This document shows, in pieces, positions 10,101 to 25,701 of a stretch of 64,000 bases of DNA. The notes below the pieces were generated by a model, which made no database searches, had not been told where the DNA came from, and saw only the letters and a list, made by a program, of their open reading frames with translations. The DNA lies in assembly GCF_964199755.1 (NCBI RefSeq), contig NC_133906.1:21637419-21701418 (forward strand), in the 5' to 3' direction. Source of the stretch: Larus michahellis. Its lineage: Eukaryota > Chordata > Aves > Charadriiformes > Laridae. The position numbers were made by a program, and so were the translations under genes. The stretch's first letter is position 1, and each line of letters begins with the position of its first letter.

Positions 10101-11954
10101 CATGGGAGCTGGCACACCTGGTTGCTTGGAGACAGGGGAGGTTGGAAATGCTCCTGCCAGTAAACAGCCAGGCTGGAACAAAACCCCGAAGGCTAAAAAT
10201 AGGGAGTCAGGATATGGAAATAAAATAAAAAAACCTTGCCTTCCACCCCCCCCGCCCCCATCACCCCAGGGCAGAAGGGGGCACCCCCATGTCACCACCG
10301 GGCAACCTGACGGGTGGCTGGGGTGGGTAGTTGTGGGGGTGTATCGCTGCACCCATCAGTGTTGTCCCCCCACTTCAAGGTGTGTGTCCCCACTCGTGGT
10401 CCTGTGTGCTGGTCCCAGTCCCGCAGCAGTGACTGGGCCCAGTTGCCTGCCTGCTGGGGGTCGGGGGGGCGCATGGGATATAAATACGGGTTTACATCCC
10501 CGTGTGGGATCAGACCTGAGCACAGACGCTGGGGGGGACAAGGGACACTGGGAGCAGGACCAAGTCCTGGCAGAGGAGGGGACCGAACTGTCCCCCACCC
10601 CCTGGCCGGGACTTTGCCGCAGGGCGGGGGGCTGCGGGGTCGCATCCCACTGGCATTTGCTTCCATCTGCCACTCTCAGCTCTGCGGGCAGCCACTCTCC
10701 CCGTCCCCATTGGCATCTCTGCACCCAGCGTGTCCCCACCCCCAGGGCTGGCCAGGGGGAGGCAGGGGTCACCGGGAGCATCCTCCCCTCCCTGCCGGCA
10801 GCCTTCATCCCAGGCCAGCTGCCTCCTCCTCCTCCTCTCCCCGCCCGGGCACCTCGAGGCTGGCAGGAGAACAATAGCGAGGAGGATGAGTAAGATGGTC
10901 CCCATTGCCTTGGCAACGCACTCCCGCGCTGCCGGCGTGCGAGGAGTCAGGCAGCTGCCTGAAAAGCGCATTCTCCCTCGGCGGAGGGGGCTGCCATGCT
11001 ACCTGCACCGGCAGCCCCCTCCCCGGGCGCCGCGGCCCACCTCCCACGCCGGCACGGGCAGCGCCACGTGAACGCGCCTGGCTCCCCCACAGCCGCCAGC
11101 ACGCCGACGGTGCAGGCAGGCACACGCGCCCGGCACACGGCTCGGACCAGCTTCGACTCCGTGTTGTCCGGTTCATCGGTGCCTGGTTGTGCCGGGGAGT
11201 GGTGGGATGCAGCCGAAAGGGTCTGTCTGGCACACGCGTCCCCTCCGGGGCTGCCCAGCAGGGAGGTGATGGGTTCCCCCCACGGCCGCTTGCCGTCATG
11301 CTGCCTTCTCACGCGGCTGCCCGTGTTGTCTGTGGGCAGGGAGGCCGGGCCCGGAGCTGATGGGGTGCTGGCAAATGGGAGCAGCAGAGGACACCGAGGG
11401 ATGCCAGGGTCCGTCACTGACTGCAGCCACACATCCCCCGCTGCCCCCCAGGCTCCCCTCCCAGGCCAGGTCATGCTGCCGGTGGGAGGACCCGCAGGGT
11501 GCCCAGGGCTGCGAGTGTCTTGGGATGACAAGGACATCACCAGGAGATGCAAAAGCACTAAGCACCCTAAAAATAGTGCTGCCTTCCCACCCCCCTTGGT
11601 ATGGAGGTGCTGGGGAGGGGGGGGAACCTGATCCCTGCCAGCACCCTCTGCCCTGAGTGCCCCGAAGCACATCCCGTGCCTGTGGTTGGCCTGCCTGGCG
11701 GGAGGGCACCGTGACCGGGACACCGCAGCCCGGTGGCCGAGCACATCGCCCTGCATGCTGCTGGATGCCCAGGGACACGGCCGCAGGGCCACCTGGGGGG
11801 CACAGGCAGGGACGGGCACACAGGGAGGCACTGCCGGGATGGCGGCGTGGGGCTGTGGGGGCCCTGGGAGCTGGGCGGGCGCCCCACGGTCCCCCTGCCC
11901 CATGGCCCAGCCCCACGGCCCCCCCGCCCCACGGCCCCGGCTCCCCCGTGCCGC
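10101..11954. other. Intergenic spacer between GPRIN1 and the GLUD-like gene
   Basis: No supported gene. It holds an A-rich patch (10195-10235), a plus-strand TATAAATA at 10479-10486 with no recognisable downstream gene, and the doubtful minus-strand small ORF listed separately. The rest is GC-rich without domain-bearing open frames. Confidence 0.5.
10510..10905 (-). other. Doubtful small ORF beginning with a signal-peptide-like segment
   Basis: ATG at 10905 (context AGGCAATGG) opens a 131-residue frame. It begins MGTILLILLAIVLLPASR, a credible signal peptide or membrane anchor, but then turns into Arg- and Gly/Pro-rich sequence with no domain I know. A possible donor (CCTCGAG|GTGCCC) right after the hydrophobic part could make this a first coding exon. 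GTTGCCAAGGCAAT, an RFX X-box-like element, overlaps the start at 10904-10917. I do not recognise a gene; chance is a fair explanation. Confidence 0.15.
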
Positions 11955-12229
11955 CACCTGGCCACGCCCCATTTCAGGCCACGCCCCATTTCAGACCACG
12001 CCCCCACGTGACCACGCCTCGTCGGACCGTCTTCTCCCTGCGCAGACCCCGCCCCTCATCTCCCCACCTCCCATTGGCCATAGAATCATCCAATCAGAAG
12101 CACCAGGCAGTGCCCGCCCCGCCCATTCCGCGCTCCACAGTGCCCCCTCCGGCTGTCTCAGCGGGGCTCAGCCAATCAGAGAGGCGTTTGTTGAAGGGCG
12201 GTCCCTCACCCGCCGGGCCGGGGGCAGCC
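11955..12229 (+). promoter_or_regulatory. Promoter of the GLUD-like gene
   Basis: Upstream of the start codon are three CCAAT boxes (inverted ATTGG at 12073-12077; CCAATCAG at 12090 and 12172) and a run of CCACGCCC (KLF/Sp) boxes between 11962 and 12018, two of them in tandem CCACGCCCCATTTCAG copies. There is no TATA box, which fits a housekeeping-type promoter for a mitochondrial enzyme. Confidence 0.6.
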
Positions 12230-15200
12230 ATGTTGGGAGCAGTGAGGAGGCGGCTGGGCCCCGGCGCCGCCATGGTGGTGCCGGGGTGGTGCCGGGGCAC
12301 AGCCGGCCTGGCGAGGGGCAGCCCCGACGCCCCGGGGCTGCTGGCCATGGTGGAGGCCTTCTACGGGCGGGCGGCCGCCGCGGTGGAGGCGGAGGCTGGG
12401 GCCCAGTGGGGCGGGCTGCCCTGGGTGCGCGGGCTGCTGGAGACCATCCGTCGCTGCAGCTGTGTCCTGGAGGTGGCCTTCCCCCTGCGCAGGGACAGCG
12501 GCACCTGGGAGGTGGTGCGGGGCTGGCGGGCCCAGCACAGCCAGCACCGCCTGCCCTGCAAAGGGGGTGAGGCAGGGAGGGCAGCCCCACTGCGCACCTC
12601 TCCGTCCCTACCCAGCCCTGCGCCTGGGGCTCTGCTGGGCCCACCTCAGCCTGGCGCCAGCAGCCGGAGTGGGAGACCGTGTTAGTGCAGTGGTGGTCAG
12701 GATGCGTACAGAGGTGCCCAGGAGGACGCTCTCCGTGGGTGCTTCCCACAGGAGGCACCCGGGGGAGGCAGCTTTGCCAACCTCAGCTGCAGCCCGGCTG
12801 CTCCAGCTCGCACAGGAGCACAAGAGCAGTGTGGCTGGTGGCCACCCCTGTGTGTGTTTGACTTCTAATCAGAAACCTCAAGGCGGCGACAGTTCTGAGC
12901 CTGAGGGGGCTGGCCCACCCTCCCGTCCCCTCTCCCTTAGCCTGAGGCTTTTGCCGTGCTTTGACTGCTCTGTTTGAGGTGCTCGCCATAGCAAGGCAGG
13001 TGTCTGTGGGACGGCCGGCTGGTAGGAAACTACTTTCCATTCTGTGGTGATCTGGAGGAACAGGTCTAGCTGAACGATTGCTGATCACCTATTGCGACTA
13101 GATGCTGCTGTTTCAGAAGAGGCAAAGCCTTTCCTACAATGCCTCTGTGCCATTTGTGGTAAAAAGGCAGGGACTCTTCACTTCTCTTTCCTTTCCCAGG
13201 GGTTCGTTTCAGCAGCTCAATCGGCGTTGATGAAGTAAAAGCCCTGGCTGCATTAATGACATACAAATGCGCCGTAGTGGGTAAGTACAAGGGGAACGTA
13301 AAGCACATGGTGACTTGGGCATGGGATGGGGCTGCAATACAGTGACTCAGAAAAGCTCGTTAGATGCTTTGAAAATCAGAAGTGCTCCAGAAGTGCAGGA
13401 TGTTCCCCTGGGCACGGATGTGCGAGGACAAGGCTTGCTGCGGCTGCAGAATATGCCACTGGCAGTCCGGGATGTTCGTGTTAATCAGGGAGCATCAAGC
13501 ATTGTGCTTCTCAGATGCAGTCTCTGTGCCTGGGTTGTCATGGATTCAGCTCTGGCTGGTGGCGTTTGTGGCAGGCTCGGGGGCCATATCCTGTCCTGCC
13601 TTTGGCTCTGCTCCACAGAGGCTGTGTGGCATTAGCGGGGAGCCGAGTGTGGCGTGGGGAAGCACTGTCCCCTTGCCTGGATTCACCAAGAAGTTCATGA
13701 TTGCTGTGGTCACCTCCTTCCCCTGGGAAGCAGGTGAGCTGGTAGAGAACATCTTTCTGCCTTACCTGGTCTTTTCCAGATGTTCCTTTTGGTGGTGCCA
13801 TGGCAGGTGTGAGGATCGATCCAAGGAAATACTCGGTGAGTTCACTCCTTTCCTTCCCCTGACGATGGCCCATAACTCACGCTCCATTTGCACAGCCCTC
13901 CCTCTTGGTGCGTATCACAGCGATGCACTCTGACAAGCCGGGGGAGACGTTTGTAGTGAGTAACACTCACCCAGCAACTGCGAAAAGCAGCTTGGGACGG
14001 GGGGAAGGGTGGTGAACTCTGGTTTATGGGTGAGTGCCTCTGGCCAGACACAAGCTGAAGGAGTTTGGAGTAGGGACGCTGCCTGCTGTGCTGGGGGAAG
14101 GTGCAAATCTGTGAGGGGTTGGAAGGGCAGTGAGCAAAGGGACCTGGAGTTCACATATCTCTCTTTTTTGATCCAGGGTTCCCAGCTGCAGTGAGTGAAC
14201 TCCCTAGAGATGCCAGGGCGTGCCCTGTGCAGGCAGGGCAGGGCAGCTGCCAGATGCTGCATTGTGGTTTTTATTGGGGCCTGTAGTAACAACTGTGTTT
14301 TGTTGTTCTTGAACAGGAACATGAGCTGGAGAAAATAACGAGGCATTTTACTGTAGAGATGTCCAAGAAGGGGTTTATAGGTGAGCGTGGTTTTGTCACG
14401 GTTCTGTAAGCAGTGTGTGACTTGCAGGCAGGGGAGCGGGCAGCGGCCACCCAGCTGAGCGGGCACAGCACTGCCGCGCACACGCTGCCTGTCAGCAGCG
14501 CTCACTGCCCTGGTGCTCTGCTGTCTGCTCACTGCTTTGCTCTGCCTGCACTGTGAATTTGGAGCAGAGGAGGCCTCGTGTGATGCTGGGCATGGTGGGG
14601 CTGGCCCAGGCTGCCTCCCAGCTACTGCTGGGCAGGGCTCCCACCTTGGCCTTACCCTCCATCCCTCTGGCCTGTGCAGTCACAGGGAGGAGTGAAGGTG
14701 TCTCCTGCCTCAGCACATAATAGAGAGCTCCATAAGTGCTAATCACAGCACAAAGACCTTTACATTCCCTCTTTACTTGAAAGTATTGGGAAGGGACATG
14801 GCAAAGACGCCATGAAAGCCAAAGACGTTCATGCCTGAGGGAAGCTGGGGAGACCCTGGGCCATGGGCAGTACCACGCTTTGGTCAGGGGACTCCTTGGT
14901 GTGCCCGAGGATGTGACAAGCCTGCAGAAATCACCTGGCTATGCACATGCCATTGGTTGGAGCAAAGCAATTGAATTGCAAAGACAGGATTTGACAGATT
15001 TTTCTACCTGCGCAGGGCCTGGGATTGACGTGCTGGCCCCTGATGTCAGTACTGGGGAGCGGGAGATGTCCTGGATAGCTGATACCTACACCCACACACT
15101 GGGGTACCGGGTAAGCTCCGACAGTGCTGGTTTGGAGCCTGGGATGCCGTGGGCACTATGAGTGTCTGTGCCCAGAGGCCCTTGCCAGTGAATTGCTTTA

Positions 15201-18200
15201 GGTTTACCTGGGGCTTGGGGAAGGGCAAGGGAAGAAGAGGTTTGGGGAAAGTCTTCTCTAGAGGACGTGCACCAGGCGAGGCCATAGCCTTTGCTCTCCC
15301 CATCCTGGCCTCACAGGACATCAACGCCCAGGCGTGTGTGACAGGAAAGCCCATCAGCCAGGGAGGCATCCTCGGGCGACACTCAGCCACTGGGCGCGGG
15401 GTCCTGCATGGCATTGAGAACTACATCACCAACACAGACTACATGGACTGCATCGGCCTGAGCCCCGGCTTCCTCGGCAAGACCTTTGTGCTGCAGGTGA
15501 GTGCTCAGCCCAGCTAGAGTTTTGAAGAGGACTCTTCCTCGGTATCTTTCTGCCCCTCCTTTTCAGGAGAGCTTTCAGTCTTGGTGCTGCCTGGACGTGA
15601 TTTCCTGAATCTCTCCTCACCCTGTGGCAGCTGGCACTCCTTTGAGCAGTTTTTCAGACCTGCTGCATGCAGAGGTCCCGGGATGCCACGCTGCTCACAC
15701 CACACAGGCATTCCCAGGAATTCCTTGGGAATTCCCAAGGTTTCTCTGTAGCCATCCTGTCTGAAGTCGTTCATAAAATGGAATGATTTCAGTGACTGAC
15801 CCTTGTCTGCGCAGCAGGCAGAGCAGAGAGGTGGCAGGACACAGGGGCTTTGCCAGACCCCAGTGACAACGTCACGTTTCTGCCACCTGCAAACCACCCG
15901 CAGTGAGCCGTGATATTACCCATGGCAAAGGTCCTGCTTGTGTGTGCAGCCCCCATCTCTTCTGGGTGCTCTGTGGGTCTGGCCCGTGCTGGCCTCCCTG
16001 GCCCAGCGCTCTGGGAGCTCAGTGGCACCCTGAGGGTGCCAGGCCTGCCTTTTCCCCTCTCCTACCGGGAAGGACCTTCCCTTCCCTTCCCTTCCCTGCA
16101 GCCCGGGGCCTGCTCGCAACTGCGGTGAGGTGCTTCCCCCTGCTGTAGCTCCAGGAACTCCTGCTCTCGCCCAGGCACTGCTGCCCCAATCCACTGCCCA
16201 CTCTGCCCGCAGCTGCCCGTTTCCTGCTGAGGCCACTGCTCTCTGCAAGGGAGAAATAAACTGGAAACCGCACAGCTGAAGTCTTGCCTGCGGCTGGCAT
16301 TCCGTGCTTTCCTCCGAGCGCCCGCTCCCTGACACAGCTCCCTGCCGCAGGGAAAAGGCTTTGAACCGAGGCTTCAGCGGAGCTGCTGCCTGCGGTGCCG
16401 TTAGGAATGGCCCTGCCTTTGTTCATCCCTTTCCTTTCCGCACATCCTTCTGCTTCGCTGATATGGCAGAGAATGAGAAGGATGAAGTTCTTGGATACTG
16501 TGTGTATAATTTTTCTGTGTTTGGGGGGTGTTTTTGCAGCCTCAGGAACCAGTGTTGCTTTTAGGAGCTGTACCAAGCTGGCAAGCGCTTTGGGGCAGAC
16601 AGTGCAAAATCATCTGTTCCCAATAAAAGCTGAGCTATCACCATGGCCCTGCCCTGTGCCGTGGCAGCCGATCGCACCCCCTCAGCGTGATGTGCGGGAA
16701 GATTGCTCGGATTGTGCCTAGGTGCTGCGTGGTGCCCACCATGTGCTGCGTTTCTCATTGGATCTGTTTTCTACCAAGACCAGCTCTTAGAAACTGAATG
16801 GCATGCTGTGCTTGGAACATGACGTCCAGGAGCTCTGGAGGTGATAAAGACAGGCTGAGCTAGAAGCCTCTATCCCATGGGCTCTGCTTTTCACATCCTT
16901 CTAACTAGCCAAGGACATCTCTGTCCTGCCAGGTCCTGGTCTCCATCCAGCCAAAACATTCACTAAGAACTGCTAGATCAGGGGTTCCTATTTGTGCTTC
17001 TTAGCTCAGCCCCCTCTTACCAGCGCAGCAGGTCAGTTTTCAGTGTTTGTCCCCACGACTTCCCTCTCCCCAGCCCATCTCTGCTCTGTGTTGCCGTAGG
17101 GCTTTGGCAAAGTGGGGCTGCACACCATGAAGTACCTCCATGAGTATGGAGCCCGCTGCATCTGTGTTGGGGAGACAGACGGAGCCATTTACAATCCCAG
17201 GGGGATCGACCCCAAGGAGCTACAAGACTACGAGCAGGTGAATTGAGCCCAGCCAACCCAGCCCCTGCTCTTAGCCGGTGGTGGTCACTGCCTGTCTCTG
17301 AAACACCCACGGAGCAGGGGGCTGCCCCTCACCTTCTGCAGAGTGCAGCTCTGAGGGCAGCGCGCCATGCTGCCGGCTGGGCCCAGCAGAGTTCTCCTGC
17401 TCATTCCAGGGCCATGGCACCATAGTTGGCTTCCCAAAGGCAGAGCCCTATGATGGCAGCATCCTGGAGGTGCCCTGTGACATCCTCATCCCTGCCGCTA
17501 TTGAGAAGCAGCTCACGAGGGAGAATGCACCCCGGGTGCAAGCAAAGGTACAGACCACTCGCGCCGCACGCTCCCAACAGGCCCTGCATCAGTGCGAGTG
17601 ACAACAGCCCAGACGAACCTTCGCTTTTGGCGCTCAGCACCCTGGGGAGGTGTCACATCACTGCACTGACAACTCACCCGCTGTGCCAGAGGGACAAAGC
17701 CTGAGGCAGAGGTGGCAGGTCACATAATTCAGGGGAAGAGGAAAGTCTGAGCTCTTCCCTTTGCTGGCAGGGAGCAAGGATTGTTGGAGTGACCTTGACT
17801 GGCTCTTCTGGCATCCTTAGTCTTCATTGCTGTATCAGATCCTCCCCCCAGGGCAGAGGAGATGATATCCTCAAAGCTACTGGGTGTCACAGTGTTGACA
17901 CTGAAAATCATAGACAGCAGATAAGAGTGAACAAAGTAGGGGGCTGTGGTGAATCCCAGCTTCCTCCCTTCACTGTGAGCTCTAGGGACCCAAGGGACTG
18001 GGCGTGTTGGGACCTGGGACTCTGTCACAGCCAAGGTCTTTTGCAGCCTGAGCCTTAAATCGTTCTGTGGGAAGCATCTGAGCTTTTGCTCATCCTGAAC
18101 AGCTTCAGTGGGGAGGAGAGCACCCAGACCCCTGCCACCAAAAGTGGGCTGGTGGGGAGATCCAGCAGCAGGGAAAGCAGCCTGTCACTGGTTTCTTCTT

Positions 18201-20284
18201 TCCTTTCTTCTGCCTATCTCACCTCTGCTTGTGCTCTCAGATCATTGCAGAAGCTGCCAACGGCCCCACTACACCAGCAGCACACGAGATATTCCTGCAA
18301 AGAAACATCCTAGTTATCCCGGTATGTCCATCCCCACGCACACAGGGAGATGGTGGGCTCGCGTCTATTAGGGCCACCCGCTGTTGTCAGCTGCACCGAT
18401 GTGGATCCTGCTGAGCTCTGCCAGGCTCTGGGGTCAGGCAGCGTTGATGGTGCTGTCTCAGTCAGCCTGTTCCCTGCCTTACCCCCAGCTCCTGAGCACA
18501 TCTCAGATTCTGGTTTCCCTTCTGAGCGCTCCTGGCTCTTGGCTGCAGCAGCGGCAGACCACGGGGCTCCAGGCCAGCACCAGGTTGTCCTGCGGCTGCT
18601 GATGGGCCAGCAGCAAACTGCCACATCGCACCCTGTCAGAGCAGCCGGGGTCTCTGCTCAGAGGCAGTGCAGAGCCACAGTGGCTCTAGGATTCAGCCGT
18701 CCCAGTAACCTCAGGGCTGTCTCTGGGGGCAGAGCCCAGAGTATGGGGAGGGACCCAAGGCAGAGGAGGAGAGATCCCCAGGTGGGTCATGGGTCTCAGG
18801 GTCACCCTAAGCAGCAAATCTGAAGCGTCTGCTGCCCTTGGCAGGACGTGTATGTGAATGCAGGTGGTGTGACTGTGTCCTTCTTCGAGTGGCTGAAGAA
18901 CCTGAACCACGTAAGCTACGGCCGCCTCAGCTTCAAGTATGAGCGGGAATCCAGCTACTACCTCCTGCAGTCAGTGCAGCACAGCCTGGAGCAGTGGTTT
19001 GGCAAGGCCAGAGGGGAGATCCCCATCATCCCATCCCCAGAGTTCCAGGCCCGAGTGACTGTAAGTGTTCACAACCGTGCAGAGTTGTCCTGGCTCACTT
19101 CTTTCACATTCCCAGGCACTCCTGTCTGCCATCCCGGTGCTGAAGGCCGAGCCTGTGGCACACAACGGAGCCCCCCATGCTATCATCACACTAGTGGAGG
19201 GGATGGAGTGGAGATACCGTGTGCGGTGGTACAGCCCTACCATCGCTGGGTGCTGCAGGGAGTCCCTTGGGAGCCAAGCCACGAGCTGGAGCCAGCTGCA
19301 GAGGTGGCAAGCCAAGCTTAGACCACCTGTGGCGGTCTTACACGGAGCAGAGGGGCTGTGTTTGATCAATGGACTGGGGGGGACAATGTCTAGCCTCTCC
19401 CACAAAGGATCCCCTTGTTTTCTTCTCTCAGGGTGCCTCAGAGAAGGACATCGTGTATTCGGGATTGGCCTACACCATGGAGCAGTCAGCCAAGGTACCT
19501 CCACAGTCTCCTGGCCTTGCCCATCCCTGCTGTCATGCCCCTCGCCTCGCTGCAGAGGCTCTGTGCTGTATTTCAGGGGTGCCCACCCACAGCACCCCAT
19601 CACCACTCCCGGTGGGTCAGCACGAGGCCTGGGTTCATCTTCTCAGCGGTGGCTCTATCCACACTTTGGGTAAAGCCTCACGCTCAGCAGCGTTCCTTTT
19701 CGCTGTTGGGTCCCTGTCCCTCTGTCCGTCCCCCTGAACCTGTGTTCCCCATTTGCAGGGTTGCTTAGACGAGCCCGTGGGTGCAGGGTGGTGCCAGCAC
19801 TGCTGGGTGGGGGGGGTCTCATGCCACCCCTCGGGGAAGTGGCTGCATGCCGTGCTCCGCAGTGTGAGTGGTGTGCGTGGAGCTCATCCCTGGGCACAGG
19901 GTCTGTTGCCAGGGGCGTGCTGTGGGGCAGCAGCTGGAGAGCGTCTCCAGACTCGCTGGTACATGGCTCCAGGTATTAGAGAACAGCCCACCTGGTCGTT
20001 TGGTGTGGAGGTGACCTCTTCCCCTTCCCAATTCGGGTGCTCCCAGGGCCTGGCCTGGTGCTTGCACACAAGGTGCTGCCTGCAGCCTCCTCTCCGGTCC
20101 TCTGCCCACCCCTCGCCCCCAGACCCTCCCAGCACACACCGGCCTCACAGCTCTTCTCTCTCTCTAGCAAATTATGACCATGGCTGCAAGGTACAACCTG
20201 GGCCTGGACCAGAGAACCGCTGCCTACCTGTGCGCTCTGGAGAAGGTGTTCACCGTGTACAACGAGGCCGGCTTCACCTACTGA
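12230..20284 (+). CDS. Glutamate dehydrogenase paralogue (GLUD1-like), 12 exons, catalytic lysine replaced
   Basis: Member of the mitochondrial glutamate dehydrogenase family (glutamate + NAD(P)+ to 2-oxoglutarate + ammonium). Exons: 12230-12566, 13200-13280, 13780-13835, 14317-14380, 15016-15110, 15317-15496, 17100-17237, 17410-17547, 18241-18321, 18845-19060, 19432-19494, 20168-20284, coding for 521 residues. The N-terminus is Arg/Ala-rich and fits a transit peptide. Family motifs kept: [64 protein letters not shown], antenna [10 protein letters not shown]. The motif PFGGAKAG reads PFGGAMAG: the Met codon is at 13800-13802, where the catalytic Lys (bovine K126) belongs. Other changes: [10 protein letters not shown] to [10 protein letters not shown] (19456-19485), GGIHGR to GGILGR, MRYLHRF to MKYLHEY, all at allosteric sites in GLUD1. 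Splice sites and frame are intact, so it is not an ordinary pseudogene. It lies between GPRIN1 and SNCB, where human has no such gene. Confidence 0.9.
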
Positions 20285-21725
20285 CACAGCACTCGGCAGG
20301 GCTGCCCCGGCCATCGCTGCCATCCACACGGTGAGGGTCACAGTCCCCAAGCGTCACTGCCAGCTGCACAGTGAGGGTCACAGTCCTGCTGCGCAGAAGG
20401 TGCCCAGGACACCAAGCACAGCAGAGGGGACACCCTGGTCTCTATAAATGGTTGGTTTGAGAATGTTCTCGCCCTGCTGTCTGTTTCTCAGCTCTTCTGG
20501 GCATGGGACTGTCTTACCCCATGCTCCCGCTGCCCCAGCCCCTTTACAGACTCCTGGACACTGGAGGGAGCCATGCTGATGCTGGTTTGGGTCTGCTTGC
20601 CCATGGCTGGCAGAATTGGACAAGGGAAGGAAAAAACGCCATTAGCTGTAGGGGAGGGGATGGCCCACGGCACAGCCAGCCCCAGGAACAGCCATCTTGG
20701 TCCATTTAATAATGCACGGTGGGTGCTACAAGCACTGCTGCAACTGGCGCAGACATGGGGAGCAGAGCCAGGGCGGGGATTTGCAGGCATCAGCAAACCT
20801 GTTGTGTGGCCGTGCTGACTGCTGCAGCTTCACTCTGCCGACAAAGCTGGCGAGCCAGCACGGGTCGGGGATTTCATCTGATATCCATGGCGGGAAGACT
20901 CAGCCCAGCGTCTCACCCCAGCCTGTGCTGCAGTCAAGGAGCTGGAGGCTGGCTGGGGACTCAGGCTGGGTTGGTGGCCCTGCCCTGGGGGAGCTGAAGG
21001 CCCAAGGACTGTGCTCTGGGGTGGGCACAGGACCCCCCGCTGTGGTGGACGTCGCTTAGTGCTGGGTGGCAGTCACCTGCCCTTGAGGTGGTCACACTGC
21101 AGCTGAGCAAGCCACGGGTGCCAGCCCCCTCCCCAGCCCCCTGAGCTGGTCCCATAGGAAGGTGGGGACAGCAGAGGAGGGAGAGGCTCCCCTTTGCTCG
21201 GCGCTTCTAGCACAAGATTGGGGAGGGTCTCTAGGAGGTACCTTACAAACAGCAGCACGTCCTGCTGCAGGGAGGATCCAGGGAAGCCCATGCCCAACAC
21301 CTGAACCCCCTCTGCCAGCACAGCCGGCGTCTCCTGGGAGGGAATGAGTGCTCAAGCCCAGGACTGTGGCTAGTTTCCTCCTGGCTTGGGGTCCTCAGCC
21401 CCAAAGGACCCCCTGCATTCACCTGCAGACGCAGAGCACTGCAGCCAGCACACTGGCAAGTGGCACAGGGACACTGCCTGCGCCCCAGGCCTCAGCCAGA
21501 GCGTGGCTGGAGGCCCAGGGCACGGTGACCTGCTGCTGACACAGCAGCGAGCAGACAGGAGGGCATCTTGTCCTCACGAGGACCCACTCCTTCCCACTCC
21601 CCCAGCCAGAAGGGCTCAGCCCCTCATTCCTCTTCCCCAAACTGCCCCTGCCACCAAAGCACAGGGCCACCCCTCTCCCCAGGGAGCCCACAACCAGGAC
21701 CAGGGGGCTACAGACAAGAGTTGGC
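20285..21725. other. 3' flank of the GLUD-like gene and spacer to SNCB
   Basis: No canonical AATAAA follows the GLUD-like stop. The variant TATAAA at 20443-20448, or AATAAT near 20707, may serve. No further gene is supported; the frames seen are short and domain-free. The region separates two convergent genes. Confidence 0.45.
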
Positions 21726-21731
21726 TTTATT
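21726..21731 (-). terminator. SNCB: SNCB polyadenylation signal
   Basis: Plus-strand TTTATT is AATAAA on the SNCB strand, about 700 nt after the SNCB stop. The 3'UTR between them includes an A/T run (21945-21970) and a CACACGCACA tract (22138-22162). Confidence 0.65.
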
Positions 21732-22432
21732 CACGGACACGGGGGCAGCTGTGTCACTGGCAGCTGCCCTCGTATTGCACATCCAGCGACGGGGGCGGGG
21801 GGATATCCATGCCACGTCACAACACAGCGTCGGCACTATGGGACCTCGGGGGGGGGGCGCGGGCACCATCACCACCCAGCAGGCTGGGGAGCGGGCTTGG
21901 GCGCCAAGGGTTCACAAAGGCAAAAGACCCGTCCACCCATAAATAGAGAGATATATATATAAAAAAAAATAGTTCCACGATGACCAGAGCAGAACCACAG
22001 GGACACGCGTGCAAGCAAAATGTACAGCAGCCCGCGAGCAGGTAAACATGCTTTGTACAGACACAGACACGCCGGGACGCAGCCAGGGTTTATGGCGCTG
22101 GGAGGGATACAGAGCGATAAACCCGGGCTTCATGGACGCACGCACGCACACACGCACACACACCAGCCCCTGCGGGCAGCGCCCAGGGCTCGGGCACATG
22201 CCGGGGCTTGGGGGCTTGGACACGGCGGGTTTTTCTCACTGCTAGACATGGTACGGAGACACGGACACAGTCCCTTGGAACGGAACTGGAGGAAGAACTC
22301 GTGAGCGAACGGTGCAGGGCCCCCCCTGCTCCTCCCCGGCATGGAGGCACCGGCCAGGGCCGGCTGGGGAGGAGCAGGGGGCTACCAGCGGTTCGTTGTG
22401 CTGCTGGTGGAAGAGGCAAGGACGGGGGTCCA

Positions 22433-25701
<3,269 letters not shown>

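Noticed and set aside
12230-20284. The GLUD-like gene as a processed or decaying pseudogene
   Set aside because: It has introns, every splice site is canonical, the frame is open over 12 exons, and most sites match GLUD1.
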